Source of the DNA: Hamadaea sp013361475 | GTDB lineage: Bacteria > Actinomycetota > Actinomycetes > Mycobacteriales > Micromonosporaceae | Direction: 5' to 3' | NCBI RefSeq assembly: GCF_040654195.1 | Contig: NZ_JBFAHM010000021.1 | Coordinates: 1 to 64,000 of the forward strand | DNA: 64,000 nucleotides | Shown here: in pieces, positions 53,995 to 62,795 of the stretch | Numbering within the stretch: the first letter of the stretch is position 1 | How the letters are laid out: every line of letters starts with the position of its first letter | The notes under the pieces: generated by a model | Database searches by the model: none | Told to the model about the DNA's origin: nothing | What the model saw: only the letters and a program-made list of their open reading frames with translations | Program-made: the position numbers and the translations under genes

Positions 53995-54617
53995 TCACCG
54001 CGCTCGCCCTCTACAGCGGAGCGCTCCGGCGCGACCGCCGGCTGAGCCTGCTGGACCTCACCGGGCGCGCCCTGCGGCACCTCGACACCAAGACGTGGCA
54101 CCGGCTACGGCCCGGGGACCGGGGCGTCCTGGATCGGTGTGCCGGCCCGACGCTGGACGTCGGCTGCGGACCCGGCCGTCTCGCCGCCGCGCTCACCACG
54201 ACCGGGCTCGCCGCGCTCGGCATCGACGTCAGCCCCACCGCTGTCCGCCTCGCCCGCCGTCGTGGCGCGTACGCCGTGGCCGCCGACGTCTTCGGGCCGG
54301 TGCCAGGGGCGGGGACCTGGCAGCACGCGCTGCTCATCGACGGCAACATCGGCATCGGCGGCGACCCCGCCCGGCTGTTGCGCCGCTGCGCCGACCTGCT
54401 GCGCCCGGCCGGAACCGTGCTGGTCGAGACCGATCCGCCGGGGACGGCCTGCTGGTCCGGCCGGGCCATCCTGCACGACGGCGACCGTGGCAGCACACCG
54501 TTCCCGTGGGCGCTGGTCGCCGCAGACCGGCTCGCCGGCCCGGCCGCCGAGGCGGGCCTGTGCGTCCACGAGACGTGGCACGAGGAGGGCCGATGGTTCG
54601 CCTGCCTCGGGCGGTGA
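53991..54617 (+). CDS. Class I SAM-dependent methyltransferase
   Basis: 208 aa. LDVGCGPGRLAAAL (SAM-binding), LGIDVSPTAVRLARRRG and LLRPAGTVLVETDPPG mark a class I methyltransferase. The substrate is unknown; the neighbours suggest a glycosylated lipid or cofactor. Overlaps both neighbours. Confidence 0.88.
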   Translation: MITALALYSGALRRDRRLSLLDLTGRALRHLDTKTWHRLRPGDRGVLDRCAGPTLDVGCGPGRLAAALTTTGLAALGIDVSPTAVRLARRRGAYAVAADVFGPVPGAGTWQHALLIDGNIGIGGDPARLLRRCADLLRPAGTVLVETDPPGTACWSGRAILHDGDRGSTPFPWALVAADRLAGPAAEAGLCVHETWHEEGRWFACLGR

Positions 54618-55717
54618 GCCGCCTGCGCTCGCCCCGGCTGACCAGCCAGCTCGGCCTGATGCTCGGCGTCGCCTTCGCGATCTGCCTGCTCACCGGCTAC
54701 CTCAGTCACGCGATCCAGCACCCGCCCGGCTGGTTCTTCTGGCCGTCCCGCCCGGTCGACCTCTACCGCGTCACCCAGGGCCTCCACGTCGCGACCGGCA
54801 TCGCGATCGTGCCGCTGCTCGGCGCGAAGATCTGGTCCGTCTACCCCAAGCTCTTCCGCTGGCCGCCGGCTCGCGACCTGCCCCACGGTCTGGAACGGCT
54901 GAGCCTCGCGATCCTCGTGGCCGCGGCCGGCTTCCAGGTGCTCACCGGCCTGCTCAACATCGCCAGATGGTACGCGCCGATGGGGTTCTTCTTCACCGTC
55001 GCCCATTTCTGGACGGCCTGGATAGCGGCGGGCGCGATCGCGATCCACATCGGAGTGAAACTGCCGGTGATCCGCCGCGCCCTCACGGCGAAGGTACGCC
55101 CGGCACCACCCGGCGACGGGTGGACCCGGCGAGGCTTCCTCGCCACCGTCGGGGCGGCGATCGGCGTCGTGACCGTCGCGACGGTCGGCCAGACCGTACG
55201 CCCGCTGGCCGGGATCTCCGTGCTGGCCCCGCGCGACCCTCGAGTCGGCGTCCAAGGCGTGCCGGTCAACGGGTCCGCCGCGTCGGCCGGTGTACGCGAC
55301 CAGGCGCTGCATCCGGCGTACCAGCTGGAGATCACCGGGCCGAGCGGCACGCGGCGATTGTCGCTCGCGGACCTGGCGGCGCTGCCGCAACACACCGCGA
55401 ACCTGCCGATCACCTGCGTCGAGGGTTGGAGCGCGGACGCCGTGTGGACCGGGGTGCGGTTGCGCGACCTCGTGGCGCTCGTCGGCGGCGGACCGGACGC
55501 CGCCGTGACCGTGGAATCGCTGCAGCAGAACAGTCCCTATCGGACGTCCGTTGTGGAGCCTCCGCACGCCCGCGACCCGCTGACGCTGGTGGCGTTGCGA
55601 CTGCACGGTGAGCCGCTGGACCTGGACCACGGCTATCCGTGCCGGCTCATCGCGCCGAACCGGCCCGGCGTCCTGCAGACCAAGTGGCTCGCCCGCATCA
55701 CGGTCGGTGTCTCATGA
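54593..55717 (+). CDS. Molybdopterin-dependent oxidoreductase fused to a cytochrome b561-like domain
   Basis: 374 aa. N-terminal helices (about 22-175) contain His residues suitable for haem (LSHAIQHP, GLHVATG, AHFWTAW, AIHIGVKL). A second hydrophobic, Tat-like segment (TRRGFLATVGAAIGVV, about 182-200) precedes a sulfite-oxidase-fold domain: LPITCVEGWSADAVWTGVRLRDLV, with the Cys that ligates molybdenum, and LDLDHGYPCRLIAPNRPGV. It is built to pass electrons between the quinone pool and an outside substrate. ATG at 54593 follows GAGGAGGG and lies inside the methyltransferase gene by 25 bp. Confidence 0.9.
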   Translation: MVRLPRAVSRLRSPRLTSQLGLMLGVAFAICLLTGYLSHAIQHPPGWFFWPSRPVDLYRVTQGLHVATGIAIVPLLGAKIWSVYPKLFRWPPARDLPHGLERLSLAILVAAAGFQVLTGLLNIARWYAPMGFFFTVAHFWTAWIAAGAIAIHIGVKLPVIRRALTAKVRPAPPGDGWTRRGFLATVGAAIGVVTVATVGQTVRPLAGISVLAPRDPRVGVQGVPVNGSAASAGVRDQALHPAYQLEITGPSGTRRLSLADLAALPQHTANLPITCVEGWSADAVWTGVRLRDLVALVGGGPDAAVTVESLQQNSPYRTSVVEPPHARDPLTLVALRLHGEPLDLDHGYPCRLIAPNRPGVLQTKWLARITVGVS

Positions 55718-56124
55718 AGGTTCTTCGGGGACTGCTGATCCTGGGTGGGATCGCGCTCGTCGTCGTCGGCGCGGTCGGGGTGCTGCGGTCGCCCTCCGTC
55801 GGCCTGTGGCCCTACGTACGCTTCCTCGCCGTCAGCGCCGTCTACGCCGACCTGCTGGTGATGCCGCTGGTGCTGCTGGCCGGGGTGCTCGCGGCGCGCC
55901 TGCTTCCGCCGTGGCTCCGCGTGCCCGTCCAGGGCGCGCTCTACGTCTCGGCTGCCGTCGCCTTCGTCTCCCTGCCGTTGCTCCTCGGCCAGGGCCGCGA
56001 CCCGGCATTGCCGTCCGCACTGCCGCGCGACTATCCGCGCGGCCTGCTCATCGTCCTGGCCATCACCTGGACCATCGCCCTCCTCTCCGCCCTATACCGC
56101 CGCCACCGCCGCCGCACCCCGTGA
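55714..56124 (+). CDS. Four-helix membrane protein ending the operon
   Basis: 136 aa; helices at about 5-24, 35-58, 68-90 and 108-128; basic tail RRHRRRTP. ATG overlaps the oxidoreductase stop (ATGA). Family not recognised. Its TGA lies inside a large dyad-symmetric element. Confidence 0.75.
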   Translation: MKVLRGLLILGGIALVVVGAVGVLRSPSVGLWPYVRFLAVSAVYADLLVMPLVLLAGVLAARLLPPWLRVPVQGALYVSAAVAFVSLPLLLGQGRDPALPSALPRDYPRGLLIVLAITWTIALLSALYRRHRRRTP

Positions 56125-56195
56125 TCATTGCGCCAGCCATGCTGTTTCGCGCGGCGAAATGCCCGAGTAAACAACATGGGTGACGCGATGATCAC
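56121..56195. terminator. 75-bp dyad-symmetric element between convergent operons
   Basis: The 27 bases at each end (56121-56147 and 56169-56195) pair with one mismatch and three G-T wobbles around a 21-nt centre that itself contains TTTCGC-GCG-GCGAAA. Every paired block shares the same centre, 56158. It separates the convergent oxidoreductase operon and the two-component genes. It could be a bidirectional terminator or a dispersed palindromic repeat. Confidence 0.8.
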
Positions 56196-56214
56196 TGCGT
56201 TGGCGGCCTGCGCG

Positions 56215-57219
56215 TCAGGCGGGGAGGCGTACTTCGAAGCGGCAGCCGTCGCCCGCGTTGCGCGCCACGACCGTCCCGCCGTGGGCTTCGACCAGCCCAC
56301 GCACGATCGCCAAGCCGAGTCCGCCGCCGCTGCCGGAGTCCGGCGTACGCGCACGGGACCCACGGAATGCGACGTCGAAGACGCGGTCGAGGTCGGCTTC
56401 GGGGATCCCGCCGCAGGTGTCGCTGACCGCCAGCCAGGGTCCGGCGGCGTCCCGCCCGCCGTCGATGGTGACCGTGCCGTCGGGCGGCGTGTAGCGGACG
56501 GCGTTGAGCACCAGGTTGGCGACGACCCGGCCGAGTTCGCGTTCGCTGGCCCGCACCGTCGGCCACGCCGCGTTGGGCGTACGCAGGCGCACGCTCCGGC
56601 TCGAGGCGATCGGCGAGGCGGCGGCGATGGCGTCGGAGACGACGTCGCCGAGCCCGACGTCGGCCACCGTCAGATTCAGTGCCCCGGCGTGGATGCGGGA
56701 CAACTCGAACAGGTCGTCGACCAGCCGGGCCATCCGGTCGGCCTCGAGCCGCAGCCGATGGTGGTATTCCCGCATCGACTCGGCGTCGTCGACCACCCCG
56801 TCTTCGAGCGCTTCGGCCATCGCCCGCATCCCGGCCAACGGCGTACGCAGATCGTGGCTGACCCACGCGATGAGCTGACGGCGACTCGCCTCCAGCTCCC
56901 GCTCCCGGCGGCGGGCGTCGGCGGCCCACACGGCGGCACGCGCCATGCGACGGCCCATCCAGAGCCCGATCGCGAGCGACAGCACCCCCGCGATCGGCAC
57001 GACGATGAGCACGACTTGGAGGTCGTGGCCGGAGATGAACATCTCCTCGGCGACGGCCAGCACCCCGGCCGCGACCGCCAGCACCACCACCACGACCAGG
57101 ACCGCCACGTTCGCCGTGATGGAGCGGCGTTGCAGCAACCGCAGCGCGATCGCGCCCGGTACGCAGACCGCCAAGGCCCCGAGCAACGCGGCCAGACCGA
57201 TGAGCAGGACGTCACGCAC
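56215..57219 (-). CDS. Sensor histidine kinase
   Basis: 334 aa. Two N-terminal transmembrane helices (about 4-52 region and 62-82), then HisKA with the phospho-acceptor His in AWVSHDLRTPLAGMRAMAEAL, N box NLVLNAVRYTPPDG, G1 DTCGGIPEADLDRVF and G2 GSGGGLGLAIVRGLVEAHGG. GTG at 57219 overlaps the response regulator stop by 8 bp. With almost no extracellular loop, it probably senses a membrane signal. Confidence 0.93.
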   Translation of the reverse strand: MRDVLLIGLAALLGALAVCVPGAIALRLLQRRSITANVAVLVVVVVLAVAAGVLAVAEEMFISGHDLQVVLIVVPIAGVLSLAIGLWMGRRMARAAVWAADARRRERELEASRRQLIAWVSHDLRTPLAGMRAMAEALEDGVVDDAESMREYHHRLRLEADRMARLVDDLFELSRIHAGALNLTVADVGLGDVVSDAIAAASPIASSRSVRLRTPNAAWPTVRASERELGRVVANLVLNAVRYTPPDGTVTIDGGRDAAGPWLAVSDTCGGIPEADLDRVFDVAFRGSRARTPDSGSGGGLGLAIVRGLVEAHGGTVVARNAGDGCRFEVRLPA

Positions 57220-57919
57220 CGGCGGCCACCGGTTCGTAGCGGTAACCGATGCCCCACACCGTCTGGATGCGGGCCGGGTTCGCCGGGTCCGGCTCGATCT
57301 TCTCCCGCAAACGACGAATGTGGACGGTGACGGTGGACTGGTCGCCGAAGGTCCAGCCCCACACCTGATCCAGCAGCTGTGGCCGTTTGAGGGCCACACC
57401 AGGCTGCGACATGAGCGCGACGAGCAGATCGAATTCGCGTACGGTCAGCGACAGCGGCGTCCCGCCGAGCGTGGCGGTCCGGCGGGCCGGGTCGACCACG
57501 AGTTCGCCGTCGCGGAGCAGCTCCCGTTGCTGCGGTTGGGCCACCGTACGCCGCAACACCGACTGCACCCGCAGCACCAGTTCCCGGGGCGAGAACGGCT
57601 TGGTGACGTAGTCGTCGGCGCCGAGTTGCAGGCCGACGATCCGATCGATCTCCTCTCCCATCGCCGTCAGCATGATGATCGGCAGGTCGGCCGAGGACTG
57701 CCGCATCCGGCGGCACACCTCCAGCCCGTCCACGCCGGGCAACATCAGATCCAGCACGACGAGGTCGGGCCGGCGGGCGGCGTACGCGGCCAGCGCCGTG
57801 TCGCCGTCGGCCGCCAGCTCGACGGTCATCCCGGCCCGTTCCAGGTAGCGCCGCACCACGTCGGCGACGGTCGGATCGTCGTCGACGACGAGGATGCGTG
57901 GGGAAACAGGCCGGTCCAT
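57212..57919 (-). CDS. OmpR-family response regulator
   Basis: 235 aa. Receiver domain with phospho-acceptor Asp in PDLVVLDLMLPGVDGLE, conserved Lys in YVTKPFSPRELVLR, and a winged-helix output domain (about 130-228, LTVREFDLLVALMSQPGV, STVTVHIRRLREKIEPDP). Cognate partner of the overlapping kinase. It may control the adjacent convergent molybdo-oxidoreductase operon. Confidence 0.95.
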   Translation of the reverse strand: MDRPVSPRILVVDDDPTVADVVRRYLERAGMTVELAADGDTALAAYAARRPDLVVLDLMLPGVDGLEVCRRMRQSSADLPIIMLTAMGEEIDRIVGLQLGADDYVTKPFSPRELVLRVQSVLRRTVAQPQQRELLRDGELVVDPARRTATLGGTPLSLTVREFDLLVALMSQPGVALKRPQLLDQVWGWTFGDQSTVTVHIRRLREKIEPDPANPARIQTVWGIGYRYEPVAAGA

Positions 57920-58032
57920 GCTGCAAGCCTAGGTCCGGGCCGGCGAAAAGTGGCGTCAGCTGGGCTTTCGTCACCGGTCGGTAATGGGTTGCCCAGAATC
58001 GGACACCTCGGCCGTCGCCTGGCCGGGCTCGG

Positions 58033-59097
58033 TCAGCCGAGATCCGGAAGCGGCAGGATCTCGCTGAAGTCCCAGCTACGGCCGTCCTCGCTCACCCCGT
58101 GTGTGATGCCCAGGCCCGCGCCGGCGAGATTCGCCTGGGACAGGAAGAAGACGTCGAGGCGCGGCTTACCCCAGGACACGAGGACGGGCGGCCCGGCGAC
58201 GCCCCGGCCGTCGGTGCTCCCGTCGATGTAGATCAGATGCTGCTTGTTCCAGTGACGGCCGAGCCAGCTCTTGATCGACACGGCGCCGGGCAGCGGGCCG
58301 AGCGGGCCGTAGCAGCAGGCCACATGCAGGGCACTCTGGTCCGGCTGTTGGTGGTTCTGCCACACCGCCACGGACGGAGTGCTGGTCAGGAAGCCCTCGC
58401 CGATCTCGTCGAAGCTCTCCCACGGATGGGCCCGGCCCTGACCGACCCATGTGTGCTGCAGCTGGTAGCCCCGGCTTAGCCCGAAGAGGTCCAGCGAACC
58501 GGGTCCCCGCGAGGCCATGCCCAACGCGGCACGCAGCGACGCACGGCTCGCCGGCCAGCCGGCGACGGGCTGCCGACGCCACCGCCACGGATCAACGTCC
58601 GCCGGGAAGGCTTCCACCGGTGCGTCGAACACGCGGAACCACACTCCGCGGACGTCGGGACCGTCCTCGACGACCCGGACGGTACGCATACCGACGATCG
58701 TGCTGCCTGGGCCGAGAGCGAGAGCGGCGGGCGCGGAGATGATGTCGCGGTCGCCGGGCCGGCCGTGGTTGGTACGCGGCCATTCGCCCCGCGCGTCGAG
58801 GTCGCCGCTGCCGACGGCCTGGTACAGCCGATGGCTGCGGCCGAGACCGAACAGGTCGATCCGGCCTCCGGTGTACGCGGTCGCGCTGACGGCGGACGCC
58901 CACAGCCCGCCGCGCTGGCGCCAGCCCCCGGACGGGTGCCAGCCGCTCCCCTCGATCCACCAGCGGTGCCACAGATTGGGCCGGCCCAGCTGGGCGAACT
59001 CGGGAATGGTGAAGAACAGATCGATCCGATGTGCTCCCGGGCCGCCGGTGGCGACCGCGGCGGGAGCCAGACTGGTGAGCGGGTCGAGCAGACGCAT
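58033..59097 (-). CDS. PLL-type beta-propeller protein
   Basis: 354 aa made of repeated blades with GxxRIDLFxxG and SLDLFGLSRGYQLQHTW motifs, as in PLL-like and fucose-lectin-type propellers; enough repeats for a full seven-blade ring. No signal peptide is evident. ATG at 59097 has GGAGG at 5-9 bases; 59124 would place that site inside the gene. Likely carbohydrate binding. Related in type to the secreted protein at 13368-13928. Confidence 0.75.
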   Translation of the reverse strand: MRLLDPLTSLAPAAVATGGPGAHRIDLFFTIPEFAQLGRPNLWHRWWIEGSGWHPSGGWRQRGGLWASAVSATAYTGGRIDLFGLGRSHRLYQAVGSGDLDARGEWPRTNHGRPGDRDIISAPAALALGPGSTIVGMRTVRVVEDGPDVRGVWFRVFDAPVEAFPADVDPWRWRRQPVAGWPASRASLRAALGMASRGPGSLDLFGLSRGYQLQHTWVGQGRAHPWESFDEIGEGFLTSTPSVAVWQNHQQPDQSALHVACCYGPLGPLPGAVSIKSWLGRHWNKQHLIYIDGSTDGRGVAGPPVLVSWGKPRLDVFFLSQANLAGAGLGITHGVSEDGRSWDFSEILPLPDLG

Positions 59098-59470
59098 GGC
59101 TTCCTCCAACCACGAACCCTTCATCCAGCTGAAGGGCGCTTACCGCCCATGCTCCGACCGCCGGCCCGGAAGGTCCATTTGCCGCAATAGATCGGTATTG
59201 ACCAGGTAAGCGAACGGTAAGAACTCGCGGACGGACCAGCCCGGGGAAACGGGATGTGAACGCGTAACGACTCGACTATAACGAATGTAAATCAATAACT
59301 TCATCGTTGTTGCGCCGCGCCTACGCCCCCTTGAGACTTCCTCCAAACGGCGAGGGCGACCTACCTCCATGCCAAGCGCCGCAACGGTTCAGACCTCCAT
59401 AGGCATGACCGGGTCCACCCGCCTCGCCGCGCCACGGTTCAGCTCCACCGACCGAGGAAGGAAGGTAGGA
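59098..59470. other. Divergent intergenic region
   Basis: 373 bp without a convincing gene between the PLL propeller and the metallophosphoesterase. The segment about 59190-59310 is unusually A+T-rich for this genome (with TATAAC at 59277-59282) and probably contains the divergent promoters; I could not assign a clear -35/-10 pair. Confidence 0.6.
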
Positions 59471-60817
59471 ATGAGGATCACCAAGGTCACCCGCGCCTTG
59501 GGTGCCACGTTCGCCATCATGCTGGCGACCGCCCTGTACGGCCAGGCAGCACCGGTACAAGCGGAGGCGCTGGCCGCCGAGAGCTTCTCCATCGTGATGC
59601 TCCCCGACACCCAGTACGCCTCCGAGTACTGGCCCGAGGTGTATCGCGCGCAGATGCAGTGGGTCGACGACAACCAGGTGGCCGCCAACATCAAGTACGT
59701 GCTGCACGTCGGCGACGTCGTGGACAACCACGATCAGCCGTTCCAGTGGACCAACAGCAAGAGCGCGATGGGCCTGCCCACCGACGACGTGCCCTACATC
59801 ATCGGTCCCGGCAACCACGACCTGGACTCGACCAGCACCCGGGCGGCGACGATCTACAACAGCCACTATCCCCGGTCGACGTTCACCGGCCTGCCGTCGT
59901 TCGGGGGCACCTACCCCGCCACCCAGAACGACAACGCGTACCACACCTTCTCCGCCGGTGGCGTGGACTGGCTCGTCGTGGCGATGAAGTACGCGCCCAG
60001 CGACGCGGAGATCGCGTGGGCGAACTCCGTCGTGTCGGCGTACCCCAACCACAACGCCATCCTGGTGACCCACGCCTATCAGAACGGCACGACCAAGGAC
60101 AGCAACGGCACGAAGCTCTGGACGAACCTGGTCAGCAAGCACGCCAACTTCCGGTTCACCTTCGCCGGGCACTACGTCAACGCCGGGGTGATCACCGAGA
60201 AGGGCGTGAACGGCAACACCGTGCATCAGATCCAGGCCGACTACCAGGATCCGTCCAACCGGGACCCCAACAGCTTCATGCGCGTCATGACGTTCAACCC
60301 GTCTACCAACACGCTGGACGTCAAGACCTACTCCCCCTACCTCAACACCTACAAGACCGACGCGAAGAACCAGTTCGTCCTCAACGTGACGCCAGTTCCC
60401 CAGGCGTGGAGCACCATCGTCGACAACACGACGGCCGGTCGCTTCACCGCCAGCGCGAGCTGGGGCACGTCCACCTACTCGGCGCAGCGGTACGGCGCCG
60501 ACTACCGCTTCGCCGACCCGGTCTCGGCCAGCGACCCGGCCTGGTACAAGGTCAACATCCCGGCGACCGGCACGTATCAGGTGGCGGTCTGGTACTCGGC
60601 CAACGCCGGCTACAACAACGACACCCCGTACATCGTCGTGACGCCGAGCGGCAACCAGGTCGTGCACGTCAATCAGCAGGCCAACGGTGGCAAATGGGTG
60701 TCCCTGGGCACCTTCACCCTGGCCGCCGGTGACGACAACAAGGTCGGGGTCAGCCGGTGGACGGCGGGCACCGGATACATCATCGCCGACGCCGTGAAGG
60801 TCACCCGCATCAGCTGA
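59471..60817 (+). CDS. Secreted calcineurin-like metallophosphoesterase with golvesin-type C-terminal domain
   Basis: 448 aa. Sec signal (1 to about 33), then metal-binding motifs VMLPDTQYAS, HVGDVVDN, GPGNHDLD, VTHAYQ and FAGHYVNAG of the metallophosphoesterase fold (about 38-335). The C-terminal 125 residues (DNTTAGRFTASASWGTSTYSAQ, ADYRFADPVSASDPAWYKVNIP) match golvesin/Xly-like domains found on extracellular enzymes, probably for binding wall or matrix. ATG at 59471 follows GGAAGG and TAGGA. It may release phosphate outside the cell. Confidence 0.9.
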   Translation: MRITKVTRALGATFAIMLATALYGQAAPVQAEALAAESFSIVMLPDTQYASEYWPEVYRAQMQWVDDNQVAANIKYVLHVGDVVDNHDQPFQWTNSKSAMGLPTDDVPYIIGPGNHDLDSTSTRAATIYNSHYPRSTFTGLPSFGGTYPATQNDNAYHTFSAGGVDWLVVAMKYAPSDAEIAWANSVVSAYPNHNAILVTHAYQNGTTKDSNGTKLWTNLVSKHANFRFTFAGHYVNAGVITEKGVNGNTVHQIQADYQDPSNRDPNSFMRVMTFNPSTNTLDVKTYSPYLNTYKTDAKNQFVLNVTPVPQAWSTIVDNTTAGRFTASASWGTSTYSAQRYGADYRFADPVSASDPAWYKVNIPATGTYQVAVWYSANAGYNNDTPYIVVTPSGNQVVHVNQQANGGKWVSLGTFTLAAGDDNKVGVSRWTAGTGYIIADAVKVTRIS

Positions 60818-60847
60818 ACCGCAGCACCACAAGAGGTCTGAACCTTC

Positions 60848-60874
60848 GAAGGTGCGGTGCTCCGCCGCACCTTC
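60848..60874 (+). terminator. Hairpin between metallophosphoesterase and NicO genes
   Basis: A perfect 10-bp stem (60848-60857 with 60865-60874) with a 7-nt loop, 30 bp past the phosphoesterase stop and ending 21 bp before the next start. Likely a terminator, though attenuation of the transporter gene is possible. Confidence 0.7.
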
Positions 60875-60895
60875 ACCAACCCCGGAGGGTGTCTC

Positions 60896-62119
60896 GTGAT
60901 CCCGACGATCCTGCTCAGCGCAGCCCTCGCCGCCCACCCGCTGACGCCGTTCTCGATCGACCAGCTCGTGAAGGTGACGCTGCACCCCGACCGCGTCGAC
61001 GTCGTCGCCGCGATGGACATCGGCCAGGTGGCGGCCAAGCAGATCACGCCGGACTGCGCCGCATTCGCCGCCAAGTTCGACACGCGTGTCGACGGCGTAC
61101 CGCTGAAGTGGACCGTCCAGTCGCAGGAACTGCGGCAGATCGGCGCCTCCGGCATCCCGAGCAGCCTGCTCACCTGCAAGTTGTCCGCCCCGGCGCAGCT
61201 CGGCGCGGCCGCGTCCGTCACCGCGGCGAACGACTATCTGACCGACCGCACGGGCGCCACTCAAATCCTGCTGGCCGGTGAGGGCGTGGCCCTGCCGGCG
61301 GACCTGCCGCCCTACGAGCGGTCGGCGCAGGTGACGACGCAACCCGGGCCGGGAACCGCCACCTCCGTCGCCGCCCCCGAGCCCACGGCCAAGAACAAGA
61401 ACTGGCTTCAGCGCGGCGAAGCCTGGCTCACCGGCGTCCTCGGCGATCCGGCTCCCCAGGTACTCCTGCTCGCCGTGCTCATGGCGGCGCTGCTGGGCGC
61501 CGCGCACGCTGCCCTCCCCGGGCACGGCAAGACCGTTATGGCGCTCTACCTCGCCGGTCGCCAGGGTCGACGGCGCGACGCGGTCGTCGTCGGCGGCATC
61601 GTCACGCTCACACATACCGCCGGGGTGCTGATCCTCGGCGTCGCCACCACCATGTTCGCGGGTCTCGCCGCCGAGTCCGTGCTCACATGGCTCGGCGTCG
61701 CCAGCGGCGTCCTCATCACCGTCGTCGGCCTCGGCATGCTGATCAGCGGGCTGCGGCACCGCCGCGCGCATCACCACCACCGGCCGCATCACCACCACGA
61801 CCACGACCACGACCACGACCACGGCGGCCGCCGGAACCTCACCGTCCTCGGCATCGCCGGCGGGCTCGTCCCCAGCCCGACCGCCCTGGTGGTCCTGCTC
61901 GGCGCGGCGGCGCTCGGCCGGCTGTGGTTCGGCATCGTCCTCATCGTCGTGTACGGACTGGGCATGGCCGGCACGCTGACCGCCGCCGGTCTGCTGCTTC
62001 TCCGCGTACGCGATCGGTGGAGCTGGCTCGGCCGCCTGACCGTCCCCCCGGAGGCGACCGGGTCGGTGATCGTCCTGCTGGGCTTCGGTCTGGCCGCCCG
62101 AGCCGTGCTCGCCTTGTGA
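60896..62119 (+). CDS. NicO-family nickel/cobalt transporter with periplasmic domain
   Basis: 407 aa. A signal-like start, an exported domain (about 20-170), then six transmembrane helices. HAALPGHGKTVMALYLAG is the NicO/RcnA metal-site motif (HxxxPGHGK). A cytoplasmic loop with HHHH, HHHH and HDHDHDHDH (about 295-316) would collect metal. Direction is unclear: RcnA exports, related HupE/UreJ-type proteins import. GTG at 60896 has GGAGG at 7-nt spacing. Confidence 0.88.
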   Translation: MIPTILLSAALAAHPLTPFSIDQLVKVTLHPDRVDVVAAMDIGQVAAKQITPDCAAFAAKFDTRVDGVPLKWTVQSQELRQIGASGIPSSLLTCKLSAPAQLGAAASVTAANDYLTDRTGATQILLAGEGVALPADLPPYERSAQVTTQPGPGTATSVAAPEPTAKNKNWLQRGEAWLTGVLGDPAPQVLLLAVLMAALLGAAHAALPGHGKTVMALYLAGRQGRRRDAVVVGGIVTLTHTAGVLILGVATTMFAGLAAESVLTWLGVASGVLITVVGLGMLISGLRHRRAHHHHRPHHHHDHDHDHDHGGRRNLTVLGIAGGLVPSPTALVVLLGAAALGRLWFGIVLIVVYGLGMAGTLTAAGLLLLRVRDRWSWLGRLTVPPEATGSVIVLLGFGLAARAVLAL

Positions 62120-62147
62120 CCGAGCCCTGAGTCGGAGAGGAGTCCTC

Positions 62148-62705
62148 ATGCCAAGCACGATCGGACGTGCACTGGGTGTCGCACTCGTCGGCCTCACCCT
62201 GATCGGCACCGCCGCCTGCACCGCAGCCAAGCCCGCCGCCACCCCGGTGGTCGTCTCCGCCCCACCGACCACCACTGGCGAGCTCCCCGCTCCACCAAGT
62301 CCCGTCGCGTCCGCATCGTCGGCCGCGCCGTCGTCGACTGGCTCAGCCGGGCCGAAACTCGTCCCGGCCTGCGACGCGGTTCTGCGGGCTCGCCAAACCG
62401 CCGCCGAAGCACTGTCACCGGTGCGGGCAGTCCTCACGCAGAGCGGACTCTTCCATGATGACCTCGCCAAGGCCACCCGGGATCTGATGGTCGTGCTCAC
62501 CGCACTGCACTCCGCGGTGGGCAGCGCGGCCGAACTCGCCGGCGACCCCAAGCTCAAGGCGAAGATCGCCGCCTACCAGCTGTCGGTGGAACAAGCGATC
62601 GTCGCCGTCGAAAGCTCCGACAGCGAGCAGGCGAAGCTCATGGCGGTGATCGATTCGCCGACGATGCGTACCGCCGAGAAAACCGTCGTCACCGCATGCT
62701 CCTGA
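62148..62705 (+). CDS. Putative lipoprotein
   Basis: 185 aa. Hydrophobic N-terminal segment ending LIGTAAC (Cys24, an imperfect lipobox), then a Pro/Ser/Thr-rich linker (25-70) and a helical domain (about 73-185) with two Cys. GGAGAGGAG upstream. 28 bp downstream of the transporter gene, so possibly co-transcribed and involved in metal handling; that is inference from position only. Confidence 0.7.
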   Translation: MPSTIGRALGVALVGLTLIGTAACTAAKPAATPVVVSAPPTTTGELPAPPSPVASASSAAPSSTGSAGPKLVPACDAVLRARQTAAEALSPVRAVLTQSGLFHDDLAKATRDLMVVLTALHSAVGSAAELAGDPKLKAKIAAYQLSVEQAIVAVESSDSEQAKLMAVIDSPTMRTAEKTVVTACS

Positions 62706-62795
62706 CCTGCTGTTTCAACTGTTGTTCAAGATCTGTGCAAGCCGGCGCCATTACCTTCGGGGCCGCATCATCGGACCAGGAAGGGAATGGAAGCG

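Noticed and set aside
59241..59261. Possible PHO box (GTTCAC-type direct repeat on the minus strand) near the phosphoesterase
   Set aside because: Only one unit resembles the consensus, it points towards the PLL propeller gene, and the second unit is poor; not enough to claim phosphate control.
60818..60895. Cobalamin or metal riboswitch before the NicO gene
   Set aside because: Only 78 bases are available and they are taken up by a simple 10-bp hairpin; no B12-box or NiCo-type helices are recognisable.
59321..62557. A 1078-codon open frame on the minus strand
   Set aside because: It is antisense to three well-supported genes (metallophosphoesterase, NicO transporter, lipoprotein) and gives low-complexity Gly/Arg/Val/Asp sequence with no domain; such shadows are common in very GC-rich DNA.
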